From positions 1 through 61,330 of the forward strand of contig JAPPNU010000004.1 of the NCBI GenBank assembly GCA_028873695.1: 61,330 bases of DNA, in the 5' to 3' direction. Positions 10,570 to 18,970 of this stretch are shown here, piece after piece. A program made the position numbers and the translations under genes. A model generated the notes under the pieces. It was not told the DNA's origin and searched no databases. It saw only the letters and a list, made by a program, of their open reading frames with translations. The DNA comes from Gemmatimonadota bacterium. Lineage in GTDB: Bacteria; Latescibacterota; UBA2968; GCA-2709665. The number at the start of each line of letters is the position of its first letter. Position 1 is the stretch's first letter.

Positions 10570-12087
10570 CTACTCGGCGGAGTCTGCCAAATCCTGTATT
10601 AATGTCCGAGCACGTTCTGCCGAACTAATCCTTCTAATTGTTATTTCGACGGGAATGGTCTTGCGCATCGGTCCAGATAGGTTCTCGGCGTGGACCTCAC
10701 AGGTTAACGCGCCTTGAATTACATCTCTTTCAATATCCGGGTATATTTGCCCAATGAAATGCTCCGCTTCGGTGGCGTGCCGCCATTGTTCACATTCAAG
10801 GCTTATGGATTTTTGTGGTCTTGTCGGTCGCGCTGGCTTGTAATAAAAGGCGTTTGGGTCGTGCCGAGGGACAGGTTCAATGTTTGGAAGACGAGTCGGA
10901 AGTTGGGAAAGACTGTGGTACGGGTTAGTCATTCGATTCGTGAGGTTACCAATCTCATTAGCGAAATTTTCGTACGGATTCAACCAGTTTACTCTTCGAA
11001 TCCACTTGCCTCGAGGCGCCTGCGGTGCTTTGGGCAGAGAAAGCCTGCGTTCCTCATCTGTCTCTGGTGAGTCGCTTTCGTCGGAATGCAGGGGTCGGAT
11101 CTTGAAGTTTCCTTTGGCCGAGATTCTCACCAACGTGTCCTTTCCAGGACGTGTCCCATCATTGAGAACGGTGAACGTAAAGGCTGGCTGACCAATTTCC
11201 CCCTGTAACGACACGTGTAGTAGAGACAGGGCTTCTTCACATCTGTCAATCCATTCGGGATATTCTTTGTCTGTATATTTGCAAATGGCCTCATCCGTAG
11301 CCGGCCTGTATATTTCCCTTATGTGAAAAGGCCGCTCAACGGATGAGTCACCGGCTTTTTCGGCCGGTTCACGTGATCCAAAGTCTGAAACCAATGGGAA
11401 TAGCTTCTTTAATGACTCCATAAAGGAAGATATCTCGTCTACCGAAAGCGGATCGTAGACTCGATATTCCAATTGCCAAGATTCTATTTCAGATTGATCG
11501 TCGTTCAAAAAGCTAACTAGAAAGTTTGGTTCGGTCTGCTCTAGAATGGCTACGCGTTGCCTTAGGCGCGCAATCTCTGTTTCTGACTCATTGTGTTCTG
11601 GTCGAAGAAGCCATTCGTCCTTTATGAGGTCGACTCTTAGGCCGTGCGTCTCGGCGGTTAACAGGGGTCCGGTATCATGTGTGAGCAGACGTGCATCCTC
11701 ATTCTGGTTTTCCTTGATAAACCTATATAGGCACCCGACTATTTCGTCGTCAGGTTTGCTGTAATCGAGGACATCTTTTAGGTCGGTACTTGGTAAACTT
11801 GGTGCCTCCAGGAAAAGCCGTACTCGCGGACTAGCATCAGATACTTGCAAAAATTCGTCGTTACTTTCGATAATTCTCCTGAAGATTCTATAGGTCTTCC
11901 GTGAGCGCTTGGCGGCTCTGTCATTTCCTCGGTTTTTCCGTGAGTCGATCTCCCGTTGAACGGGACGGCAGACAATCAAGTTAACCTGATCGAATTCTAA
12001 CCAGTCACTCCAGTCGAGTTGATCCAGCGGACGACATTGGATGAACAAATTTGTGTCAGGAAACAAATAAACCACGTTATCGGCCAC
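10570..12087 (-). CDS. PIN-domain protein with long C-terminal extension
   Basis: A 505-aa protein. The first about 165 residues form a PIN-type nuclease domain: FPDTNLFIQ (first acidic residue), RPVQREIDSRK (conserved Glu), KPDDEIVG, and LLTHDTGPLLTAE (third acidic cluster). This is followed by a coiled-coil-like stretch (ESETEIARLRQRVAILEQ) and about 300 residues with no recognised domain. PIN domains cleave RNA in a metal-dependent manner. It starts with GTG at 12087, with AGGAAAGG about 7 nt upstream and only 13 bp after the hsdS stop, so it is almost certainly in the hsdM-hsdS operon. A solo PIN protein of this size next to type I genes suggests an embedded tRNA- or mRNA-targeting effector; that is inference. 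Confidence 0.75.
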   Translation of the reverse strand: MADNVVYLFPDTNLFIQCRPLDQLDWSDWLEFDQVNLIVCRPVQREIDSRKNRGNDRAAKRSRKTYRIFRRIIESNDEFLQVSDASPRVRLFLEAPSLPSTDLKDVLDYSKPDDEIVGCLYRFIKENQNEDARLLTHDTGPLLTAETHGLRVDLIKDEWLLRPEHNESETEIARLRQRVAILEQTEPNFLVSFLNDDQSEIESWQLEYRVYDPLSVDEISSFMESLKKLFPLVSDFGSREPAEKAGDSSVERPFHIREIYRPATDEAICKYTDKEYPEWIDRCEEALSLLHVSLQGEIGQPAFTFTVLNDGTRPGKDTLVRISAKGNFKIRPLHSDESDSPETDEERRLSLPKAPQAPRGKWIRRVNWLNPYENFANEIGNLTNRMTNPYHSLSQLPTRLPNIEPVPRHDPNAFYYKPARPTRPQKSISLECEQWRHATEAEHFIGQIYPDIERDVIQGALTCEVHAENLSGPMRKTIPVEITIRRISSAERARTLIQDLADSAE

Positions 12088-12100
12088 AGTTAAACCTTTC

Positions 12101-13744
12101 CTAAACGGTCGACTTCCCGGTCATCAGTCTCGGCAGCAGCGCATCCCGCTTAGCGGCGAGCGTTTGAGATTCGTGCAGATTATTGAGGATGCGTCTCATG
12201 ACTGGCTTCGCCGTCGATTCGAATGCGTTAGCCAATTTGGCGGGTGGCATAGCTTTCTCGATGAACTTGAAGGTTTGCCGTGTGATTGTATCGAACACGG
12301 TGCCGTGCGTTCGCTGCTGTAGTTCGTCTACGACCGTCCTGACATTCAAGTAGGTGAAAAGGTCAGGATAACCATTAGCGCCACGGATACCGTAGCAAGT
12401 CTGATTCATGGCCATCGGCACGCCAAGGCAAGCAAGTGTTCCGACAGTGCCTCTGGCCGTGATTATCGTTGTTCCAATCGGAAGTACTTTTGCGGCGCTA
12501 TTGTAAATTCCGAGTTGAGTAATGTTTCTCTCAGTTTCCAGTACAAACACATCACTCAAGCTGGGAGCGTCCTTAGCGGTATACCAGGGAATGTCACCAT
12601 CCCAGTAGCTGCCTTCCGACGTGCGAGGGGTACCTCCGCTCAACAGTTCTAATGCGTCATTTAGAACGCCAACCTCCCACGCCTCCGGTATCTCGCCAAG
12701 TTCCGACTCGACGAGCCGATCGGGAAAGATGTCGACGATGTTTTTGTCCATCTTGTCGAGATACGCCAACGCTCGCTTCTTGGTCCAATCACTTTTTTCC
12801 GAGGGGGGCGAGGCGAGCGCTGCCTTGGCGCGGACCGGGTCGAAATCCACGAACCAGGACTTGAACAGCGCCCGCGCCATCTCCTCCAGCGTCTCGTTCA
12901 TACGGTGGTTCAATTCGATCTTGTCGTCCAGGGTGCCAAGGATGTGGGCGATCTGGCGTTGTTCGACAAGGGGTGGAATCGACAAAAACAAATGTTCAAG
13001 TGAGTCCGCAGGGACCCGTTGACGCCCGGATGTGCCCGTCATCTGGCCAATGGCGTAGTTGCGAACTTCCTCTGATCGGGTCAGGTAGTACGCAAAGTCG
13101 TTATCTGTTACACCAGGACGTCCACGTATCACGATAAATTCCGTTGAGCCATGGGCACTTTGGCCATCGTTCTGCGACTGGTATCGAGCGATCTTGCCGT
13201 TTTCCAGGCACGGAGTAATTCGAGCCATTAGCGTGTCGCCAGTTTGAAACTTTGAGCCGCTGCCCTTAAACTCACGTTTTTCCAATGAGTTGGCCATTCT
13301 CGAATCGGCATTGACAGCAGCCATTTCCACGTACGGATATACCGTACCGCGGTCAAGCTGAACAGTTGGGTTCATAGTAACGGCTTCGCTAAACGGCAAT
13401 TCCCGCCACTCGCCATCCATGGTTTCCTTCGTACCCTTATCCTGCACAACCATGTAGTCCCGCTCAATCTCCTGTTGAAAGCTCGCCGGCAGTCTCGCCC
13501 AATCGTGCGCCTGTACGAGGATAGGGATGTTCGATTGCTCAATAGCCTCCAGGAGTTCGAAGAAGCCGTCGTACAAGGGCTTCAGTTCGGGACCTCTCAC
13601 CACCAGATCCAGGTCGCTTCCCTCGTGACTTTCGCCGGTGATGCGGCTGCCGAACGCCCAGACCTCGGCCTCGGGAACATGCTCACGCAGAAGCTCCACG
13701 AGGATGCGCCTGTACCGCTGCGGCAAACGTAACCTGTCAACCAT
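12101..13744 (-). CDS. hsdS: Nucleotidyltransferase-HsdS fusion (type I specificity subunit)
   Basis: A single 547-aa frame. Residues about 1-105 are a minimal nucleotidyltransferase domain with the GS-x10-DxD signature (AFGSRITGESHEGSDLDLVV). From residue 111 (MDGEWRELPFSEAV) the sequence is a full HsdS with two target-recognition domains: the first ends ADSLEHLFLSIPPLVEQRQ, the central conserved region is LDDKIELNHRMNETLEEMA, and the tail is LAAKRDALLPRLMTG. HsdS sets the DNA target of the HsdM/HsdR complex. In relatives the two parts are often neighbouring or overlapping genes, and an internal ATG at the MDGEW position could still give free HsdS. The NTase could be an active nucleotidylating or AMPylating module, or a decayed MNT antitoxin. 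Confidence 0.9.
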   Translation of the reverse strand: MVDRLRLPQRYRRILVELLREHVPEAEVWAFGSRITGESHEGSDLDLVVRGPELKPLYDGFFELLEAIEQSNIPILVQAHDWARLPASFQQEIERDYMVVQDKGTKETMDGEWRELPFSEAVTMNPTVQLDRGTVYPYVEMAAVNADSRMANSLEKREFKGSGSKFQTGDTLMARITPCLENGKIARYQSQNDGQSAHGSTEFIVIRGRPGVTDNDFAYYLTRSEEVRNYAIGQMTGTSGRQRVPADSLEHLFLSIPPLVEQRQIAHILGTLDDKIELNHRMNETLEEMARALFKSWFVDFDPVRAKAALASPPSEKSDWTKKRALAYLDKMDKNIVDIFPDRLVESELGEIPEAWEVGVLNDALELLSGGTPRTSEGSYWDGDIPWYTAKDAPSLSDVFVLETERNITQLGIYNSAAKVLPIGTTIITARGTVGTLACLGVPMAMNQTCYGIRGANGYPDLFTYLNVRTVVDELQQRTHGTVFDTITRQTFKFIEKAMPPAKLANAFESTAKPVMRRILNNLHESQTLAAKRDALLPRLMTGKSTV

Positions 13745-13788
13745 CGGTACCCTCTACGATAATATCTGTCAACTCCTTGGCCTCCGAT

Positions 13789-13832
13789 CCTCTCCCGCCG
13801 GGTGAGGGTTACGCGCAGCGGCGGGTGAGGGT
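13789..13832. repeat. CCCTCTCCC hairpin repeat, copy A
   Basis: A degenerate copy of the short repeat seen also at 14790, 16223, 18207 and 18971 (CCTCTCCCGCCGGGTGAGGG core, then GCGCAGCGGCGGGTGAGG). It truncates a hicB-like reading frame. Confidence 0.7.
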
Positions 13833-13889
13833 GTGCACATAGGCCGCGTAGCTGTTGGGAGTCCTTTCGATCACGAAGGTGTAATTCAT
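13809..13889 (-). pseudogene. hicB-like relic cut by a repeat
   Basis: A 26-codon frame, [18 protein letters not shown] and then nonsense. It matches the beginning of HicB-type proteins and stops inside the CCCTCTCCC repeat. Its ATG overlaps the hsdM stop codon (ATGA), so the intact gene was once coupled to hsdM. Confidence 0.6.
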
Positions 13890-15544
13890 CGAACGTCTCC
13901 AAATCCCAACCTTGCCAGGTTTTCCTCAATCGCCGCATCCAGCCGCCGCGCTTCTGTTTGTTGTTCCCGCCACTGGGCTGTAAGGCGCGCCATCTTCTCT
14001 TCGAACGGTTCCCCATCGTCCTCCTGCGGCTCCGCGCCGACGTAGCGGCCGGGTGTGAGGACGTGCCCGTGCTTTCGGATCTCTTCGAGCGATGCGCTCT
14101 TGCAGAAACCCGGTACGTCCTCGTACTCCCCGGCCCCCTCCCCGCCGCGCCAGGCGTGGTAGGTGTCAGCGACCCTTTTGATGTCCTCCGACGACAGGTC
14201 CCTTCGCGTACGGTCGATCAGATGGCCCATTTTCCTGGCGTCGATGAAAAGCGTCTCGCCCTCATGTTCCCTATGTTCCCCGTTGGCTCGGCCACGAGAT
14301 AAAAACCATAGACACGCAGGTATCTGTGTGGACCGGAAAAGCTGACCAGGCAGGGCGACGATGCAGTCCACCAGATTGGCCTCGATGATATTCTTTCGGA
14401 TTTCCCCTTCGTTCGACTGGTTCGATGACATGGAGCCGTTGGCGAGTACGAACCCGGCGGTGCCGCGAGGTGACAGGTGGTGCAGAAAGTGCTGCACCCA
14501 GGCGAAATTGGCGTTACCGACGGGGGGGACGCCGAACTCCCATCGTTTGTCTTCGCGCAGTCGCTCGCCGCCCCAGTCGGAGACGTTAAAGGGCGGATTG
14601 GCGAGGATGTAGTCGGCTTTAAGATCGGGATGCCTGTCGTTGTGAAAGCTGTCCCCGTGTGCGATTTGCCCCTCGATGCCGCGTATCGCAAGATTCATCC
14701 TGGCCATTCGCCAGGTCGTGTAGTTGGACTCCTGGCCGTATATCGAGATTCTCTCCCTCGCGCTACCGCTCGCATAACCCGCAGTTTTACCCTCTCCCGC
14801 TGGGAGAGGGTGGCGCGCAGCGCCGGGTGAGGTGCTTCCGCTGGTGTGAGCGTCGATGAATTCCATTGACTGGATGAACATTCCCGACGACCCGCAGCAT
14901 GGGTCGTAGACCCTTCCCTCGTATGGTTCCAGCATTTCAACGAGCAGGCGAACGACGCTGCGCGGGGTGTAGAACTCGCCGCCCTTTCGGCCCTCGGCGA
15001 GCGCGAACTGCTCCAGGAAATACTCATAGACGCTGCCCAGAACGTCCGTGGCTCGGGCTTCAGCCCCGCCCACCTTGATATTGCTGACCATGTCCACTAC
15101 CTGCCCCAACCGGGTCTTGTCAAGATTGGGACGCGCGTAGTCCTTTGGCAAGACATCCTTGAGTGCAGGATTATCCTGCTCAATGGCAGTCATCGCATCG
15201 TCTAGAGTACGTCCGATGGTGGGTTGGTGGGCCTGCGACTGGAGATTTTCCCAGCGCGCCTCGGGTGGTACCCAGAAGATGCTCTGGGCGCGGTACTCAT
15301 CGGGATCTTCCGGATCCGCGCCTTCAGCGACTTCATCAACCAGCTCGGCGTAGGCTTCCTCGAACGCATCCGAAATGTACTTGAGGAAGATCAGCCCCAG
15401 CGCAACGTGCTTGTATTCCGCGGCGTCCATGCTGCCCCGCAATGCGTCTGCCATCGCCCAGAGTTCGGAACGAAAATCCGTAGCTTCCCTTCCGTCCCCC
15501 GATATGACCTGCGTCGACGATTTTTTACGTCTGCCTTTCGCCAT
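13886..15544 (-). CDS. hsdM: Type I DNA methyltransferase subunit (HsdM)
   Basis: A 552-aa N6-adenine methyltransferase of the type I complex. The N-terminal helical domain ([14 protein letters not shown] to SDAFEEAY) is followed by the SAM-binding motif I in [10 protein letters not shown] and the catalytic motif IV in ILANPPFN. The protein is 25-30 residues longer than expected. The extra part lies between FIDAHTSG and RISIYGQE, and reads [16 protein letters not shown], the translation of the CCCTCTCCC repeat at 14790-14833 inserted in frame. The insertion is between motif I and the conserved YGQESN segment, probably in a surface loop, so activity may be kept. The stop overlaps the hicB relic by ATGA. 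Upstream is a promoter region with TGTCGCA dyads. Confidence 0.95.
   Translation of the reverse strand: MAKGRRKKSSTQVISGDGREATDFRSELWAMADALRGSMDAAEYKHVALGLIFLKYISDAFEEAYAELVDEVAEGADPEDPDEYRAQSIFWVPPEARWENLQSQAHQPTIGRTLDDAMTAIEQDNPALKDVLPKDYARPNLDKTRLGQVVDMVSNIKVGGAEARATDVLGSVYEYFLEQFALAEGRKGGEFYTPRSVVRLLVEMLEPYEGRVYDPCCGSSGMFIQSMEFIDAHTSGSTSPGAARHPLPAGEGKTAGYASGSARERISIYGQESNYTTWRMARMNLAIRGIEGQIAHGDSFHNDRHPDLKADYILANPPFNVSDWGGERLREDKRWEFGVPPVGNANFAWVQHFLHHLSPRGTAGFVLANGSMSSNQSNEGEIRKNIIEANLVDCIVALPGQLFRSTQIPACLWFLSRGRANGEHREHEGETLFIDARKMGHLIDRTRRDLSSEDIKRVADTYHAWRGGEGAGEYEDVPGFCKSASLEEIRKHGHVLTPGRYVGAEPQEDDGEPFEEKMARLTAQWREQQTEARRLDAAIEENLARLGFGDVR
14790..14833. repeat. CCCTCTCCC hairpin repeat, copy B, inside hsdM
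   Basis: A perfect 9-bp stem (CCCTCTCCC gct GGGAGAGGG) followed by GCGCGCAGCGCCGGGTGAGG. It is embedded in the hsdM coding sequence without shifting frame. Confidence 0.85.
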
Positions 15545-15564
15545 ACTGATTGGCCTCCGCTATG

Positions 15565-15669
15565 GCAGGGCGCCCACAAGGGACGCCCCTACACCTGCGT
15601 GGCGAGCATTTCGCAATGTGGTCGGATGTATGATTGAAATTGTAGGGGCGTCCCTTGTGGGCGCCCTGC
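15565..15669. repeat. REPIN-like inverted pair of a GGGGCGTCCC repeat
   Basis: A 29-nt REP unit (core GGGGCGTCCCTTGTGGGCG) is present in inverted orientation at 15565-15593 and 15641-15669, an exact reverse-complement pair around 47 nt. Single copies occur at 19062-19090 (identical over 29 nt) and 54997-55022. The form matches REP doublets (REPINs) moved by RAYT-type transposases; no such gene is in this window. Confidence 0.8.
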
Positions 15670-16222
15670 TTTTCGCCTTTGCTTTCCCTGACCACGTCAT
15701 GCGAAGAAAGGCGGTTTGAAGGTTCCCTGCAAAACTGACTTAACGTACACCTTTAAAGTATACTACGTCGCATTTTTCGTCAACGCAAAATGCGACAACA
15801 GTAGCATATTGCGACACCTGGGGGCTGAGCAATTTGCCATTCAATTGGAGCAGACGCATTTGGCGACCAACTACCGAATGCACCTATTCAAATTACTAAT
15901 AATCAATTGTTTAGTAACGCAGGGTGACTCGGCGAGGCGGGCATGCTGAGGTGGGGAGGCGGGAGGATGTTAGATGGACCGATTACAAGGTGGTTGGATG
16001 AGCCGAAGTGTTTCCCGACCACTTGGATCTGACGAAAACCAAGGTTTATCTCTGGGTGTGACATACGTGAGCAGACAGGAATGTCCGCTCCACCCTCGCA
16101 AGCTCTGGTTTCTCGTTTCGCGCGGAGCGCGGGAGCGTTTTCCAATCGCCAATACTCGCTGCCCATGCAGACGACCCCCTCCAGCGCGCCTGCGCGGTCA
16201 GTTCACCAATCCGGCAGCCTGC
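15670..16222. other. Non-coding region between hsdM and the AlbA gene
   Basis: Carries the hsdM promoter and dyads (see 15757-15817), then an AT-rich stretch and a repeat-like GC-rich segment (about 16060-16180). No gene is supported on either strand. Confidence 0.45.
15757..15817 (-). promoter_or_regulatory. hsdM promoter region with TGTCGCA operators
   Basis: On the minus strand a TTGACG (-35, 15778-15783) is followed after 15 bp by TATACT (-10, 15757-15762), a short spacer. Overlapping it is a dyad GTCGCATTTT-N10-AAAATGCGAC at 15767-15796, and a further TGTCGCA half site lies at 15811-15817. Read with the spacing seen upstream of the second hsdM, the motif is TGTCGCA-N3-TGCGACA. A repressor bound here would block the promoter. 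Confidence 0.55.
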
Positions 16223-16262
16223 CCCCTCTCCCTTTGGGAGAAGGCGGCGCTCTGCGCCCCGT
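16223..16262. repeat. CCCTCTCCC hairpin repeat, copy C
   Basis: Core CCCCTCTCCCTTTGGGAGAA then GCGCTCTGCGCCCC. It interrupts the hicB-like relic that follows it on the plus coordinate. Confidence 0.7.
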
Positions 16263-16301
16263 GAGGTCGGAGTCCTTTCGAATAAGACGGTGTATTTCCT
16301 G
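16262..16301 (-). pseudogene. Second hicB-like relic cut by the same repeat
   Basis: The minus strand reads RKYTVLFERTPTS and then enters repeat copy C. It matches the relic at 13809-13889 ([12 protein letters not shown]) in sequence and in being cut at nearly the same codon by the same repeat family. Confidence 0.5.
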
Positions 16302-16379
16302 GTTCGATTACCTTCTTCACGAGCGGCCGAGAATGCCCACTGCGGCCAGGGCAATCATTCGGGACAATTTCATCCGCAA
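16302..16379. other. Short spacer after the AlbA gene
   Basis: Nothing recognised beyond the upstream codons of the hicB relic. Confidence 0.3.
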
Positions 16380-18119
16380 TCACGGCTCGTATGGCCGATA
16401 CTCGACAAGTGCTGAACGTCCTACGATCTCCACGATTCGCCCGATCATCTCGACGCCATTGACATCGGTGAGCCGCAGTTCTTCGCCGAGCACAAAATGC
16501 ACCGGCTGCTGCTGACCTTGGTTGATGGCAATGTTCGAGGCGTAGAGATAGGTCCGGTCAAGGTTGTCTCGAATCGGATTCAGCGATCCTTTCAGCCCGG
16601 GAATTTGGCCGCTGTCTTCGGAAAGAATGACGCCGCCGCCGCGGGGAAGCGGCTCTAGTTCAAATGTGAGCATACCTTCTGCGGGTATCCACTCGCGTTT
16701 GCAGTGCGCGGCAAAACCATGTGCGGCGATGAACACGGTCAACGGCAGATCAACCGTATGCAGGCCGATAATGGCTTGGCCGAGTGCATCCGTCGTAGCC
16801 TGTTTCCAGGTCTTGTTCGGGAACAGCACCAGTACATCTGCATTGGCAAGCGGCTGGTTGCCGGCACATACGGTAATGAGCACGCGGGCCGGGCTCGGCT
16901 CGGTGGAGGCCGCCGGCAGTGTGACGCGAAGGTCGGCGCCCCCAACCAGATCAAACCGCGGCAGCCGCCCAGCGAGTTCACGGGTTTCTCTTCGGATGAC
17001 GGGGACCCCGTCTCCACGGCGCTCCATGATGAATAGTCGACCGCCGGCCCCCTGGATGCCGCTGGTCGGCATCCGGCCAAACACCGAAACCAACACTTCG
17101 TTGCGCGTCGTCTGTCGAAATTCCAACTCATCCACCGTCAGACTATTGGCTAAACCGCCGGGCGACTGGATTTCCACTCGGTCGACGAACATAGACAGGC
17201 GAATCCGGATGCCGGACATCGAATAGTCGCGGTGGGCTACCGCATTGGCGATAGCCTCAAACAGGGCTTCTGCGCTGTACTGTGGCAAATCCATACGTGC
17301 CGGGTCTTTGTAGGCCCCGACGCGCATGTTGCGTACGGCAAAGGCGACTGCTTCGGCAATTTGCCGGTTGAGGGGTCCAGTGATTGTCTGAGTGTCGAGT
17401 TGGCCAGATGCACGATCCGTACCGCGGTAGTGGGTGGCCGTAATGCAGGCATTGGGGAGCCATTCCTCCGGCGTGTGGCTGCAAAAGAGAAGGCCGGCGA
17501 CGGTCGCTCGCAACGTATCGTGTTCGTCGCGTCCGATCAGGCCCATTTTTGCCAGGGCCGTTTCCGGATCTGTCCTGCCTTCCGCGCTCAACAAAGGTCT
17601 CCACAGGGCTTCGTCCAGCGTTCCCAATCCGGTGTTGGGTACGGGCTGCTTATCGAACCAGAGGAACCGTGCTTGTCCGCGTCGTTGCGCCAGTCGCAGC
17701 CGCTCATCGCTTGTCATCTGGCGCTTTGACCCACCCACTCGAACATAGCTGCCGCCTGGACTGTCATGCTGCGATTCGCTCAGGGGTACTTCTACCAATA
17801 GCATCCGCTTTCCATCCAGTTCTCTGTGAAACGTGCTGATGCGAACGGCTGGTTTGATGGCATCGGAGCTAACTTCGACCAGAACAGAGTCCAACGCCAC
17901 GATCTGTTCACGCGACATGCCCTGAACGTCGCCAGCGTCGGTAACGCCACAGAGTAATACGCCGCCATCTGTGTTGGCAAAAGCGGCGATCTCATCGGCC
18001 CAATCATCCCGGCTCGGACTTTTCGGACGACTTCCTGAAAACTCAACCTGCTTGAACTCCCAATAGCTATCCTCACCAAGGCGAAGTTGGCGCGCGATCT
18101 GCTGGTCGGTGTAGTTCAT
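16380..18119 (-). CDS. AlbA_2/GHKL-type putative regulator with Ig-like C-terminus
   Basis: A 579-aa protein. The N-terminus (about 15-150) is a Schlafen AlbA_2 putative nucleic-acid-binding domain (EFKQVEF, then DEIAAFANTDGGVLLCGVTD). Residues about 270-400 form a GHKL ATPase-like domain (EALFEAIANAVAHRDYS and a G-rich RMPTSGIQGAGGR segment). The last 170 residues differ from the usual family: a carboxypeptidase-regulatory/Ig-like module (PLANADVLVLFPN ... TTDALGQAII) and a small SH3-like tail. AlbA_2-ATPase proteins are often found inside type I loci, between hsdM and hsdS or hsdR. Its ATG overlaps the stop of the hsdM relic (ATGA), so it was translated with that methylase gene. Function in restriction is not proven. 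Confidence 0.85.
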   Translation of the reverse strand: MNYTDQQIARQLRLGEDSYWEFKQVEFSGSRPKSPSRDDWADEIAAFANTDGGVLLCGVTDAGDVQGMSREQIVALDSVLVEVSSDAIKPAVRISTFHRELDGKRMLLVEVPLSESQHDSPGGSYVRVGGSKRQMTSDERLRLAQRRGQARFLWFDKQPVPNTGLGTLDEALWRPLLSAEGRTDPETALAKMGLIGRDEHDTLRATVAGLLFCSHTPEEWLPNACITATHYRGTDRASGQLDTQTITGPLNRQIAEAVAFAVRNMRVGAYKDPARMDLPQYSAEALFEAIANAVAHRDYSMSGIRIRLSMFVDRVEIQSPGGLANSLTVDELEFRQTTRNEVLVSVFGRMPTSGIQGAGGRLFIMERRGDGVPVIRRETRELAGRLPRFDLVGGADLRVTLPAASTEPSPARVLITVCAGNQPLANADVLVLFPNKTWKQATTDALGQAIIGLHTVDLPLTVFIAAHGFAAHCKREWIPAEGMLTFELEPLPRGGGVILSEDSGQIPGLKGSLNPIRDNLDRTYLYASNIAINQGQQQPVHFVLGEELRLTDVNGVEMIGRIVEIVGRSALVEYRPYEP

Positions 18120-18822
18120 CGATTGCCTCCAAAGCCAAGAGCTTTCAGATTTGCTTCAATCTCCGCGTCCAACCGCCGCGCTTCCGCCCGCTTGTCCCGC
18201 AGTTACACCCTCTCCCCCTGGGAGAGGACGGCGCTCTGCGCGGGCTGTAGAACTCGCCGCCCTTTCTGCCCTCCGCGATCGCGAATTGCTCCAGGAAGTA
18301 TTCATAGACGCTGCCCCGGACGTCCGTAGCGCGTGCCTCAGACCCGCCCAGCCTGATGTTGGTGACGAGATCGACAACCTGTCCCAACCGGGTCTTGGCC
18401 AGGTTCGGGCGTGCGTAGTCCTTTGGCAGTACGTCTTTATGTGCGGAATTCTCGCGTTCTATGGCGATCATGGTATCGTCCACCACTCGCCCGATCGTGG
18501 GCTGACGCGCCTGGGATTGCAGTTGCGGCCATCGCGCCTCCGGCGGCACCCAGAAGACGTTCTGGGCGCGGTATTCGTCAGGATCCTCCGGGTCCGCGCC
18601 TTCGGCGGCTTCCGCCAATAGCTGCGTATGTGCTTCCTCGAATGCATCCGAAATGTACTTGAGGAAGATCAGGCCCAGGACGACGTGCTTGTACTCCGCA
18701 GCGTCCATGCTGCCGCGCAGCGCGTCGGCCATCGCCCAGAGTTCGGATCTGAAATCAGTTGATTCGCTTCCGTCGCCCGATATGGTCTTTGTTTTGGACT
18801 TTCTACGTGTCCCTTTCGCCAT
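18116..18822 (-). pseudogene. Second hsdM, middle deleted at a repeat
   Basis: From the ATG at 18822 the frame follows HsdM closely ([32 protein letters not shown]) through EFYSPR, the point just before the SAM-binding domain. Here the CCCTCTCCC repeat (18207-18244) takes over. After the repeat another frame encodes the last residues of HsdM ([15 protein letters not shown], then LGFGGNR) up to the stop at 18116. About 330 codons, including motifs I and IV, are gone, so it cannot methylate. The N-terminus is strongly similar to the intact HsdM, which suggests a tandem locus of the same family. Confidence 0.9.
18207..18244. repeat. CCCTCTCCC hairpin repeat, copy D
   Basis: Core ACCCTCTCCCCCTGGGAGAG then GCGCTCTGCGCGGG. 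It sits exactly at the deletion junction of the second hsdM. Confidence 0.8.
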
Positions 18823-18937
18823 CGTGTCTTGCTCCAGTGATTACAGTTTCCGAATTCCGATATGTCTAACATTAAGGTAAAAGCCACGTAATTGCCAGTC
18901 AATGCAAAACCCTCAGAACGATGCCCTCCCTGACGAC

Positions 18938-18954
18938 CGTCGCACTTTGCGACA
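18938..18954. promoter_or_regulatory. CGTCGCA-N3-TGCGACA operator upstream of the hsdM relic
   Basis: A 7-nt inverted repeat with a 3-nt spacer, about 115 bp upstream of the relic start codon. The adjacent bases on the minus strand (CAGGTGTCGCAA) are identical to those upstream of the intact hsdM (15808-15819), so both methylase genes shared a control site. A TTGACT at about 18890-18896 could be the -35. Confidence 0.55.
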
Positions 18955-18970
18955 CCTGTCCAGCAGCCAG

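Noticed and set aside
15903..16166. Minus-strand ORFs between hsdM and the AlbA gene
   Set aside because: They run through repeat-like sequence, lack binding sites and mutually overlap in different frames.
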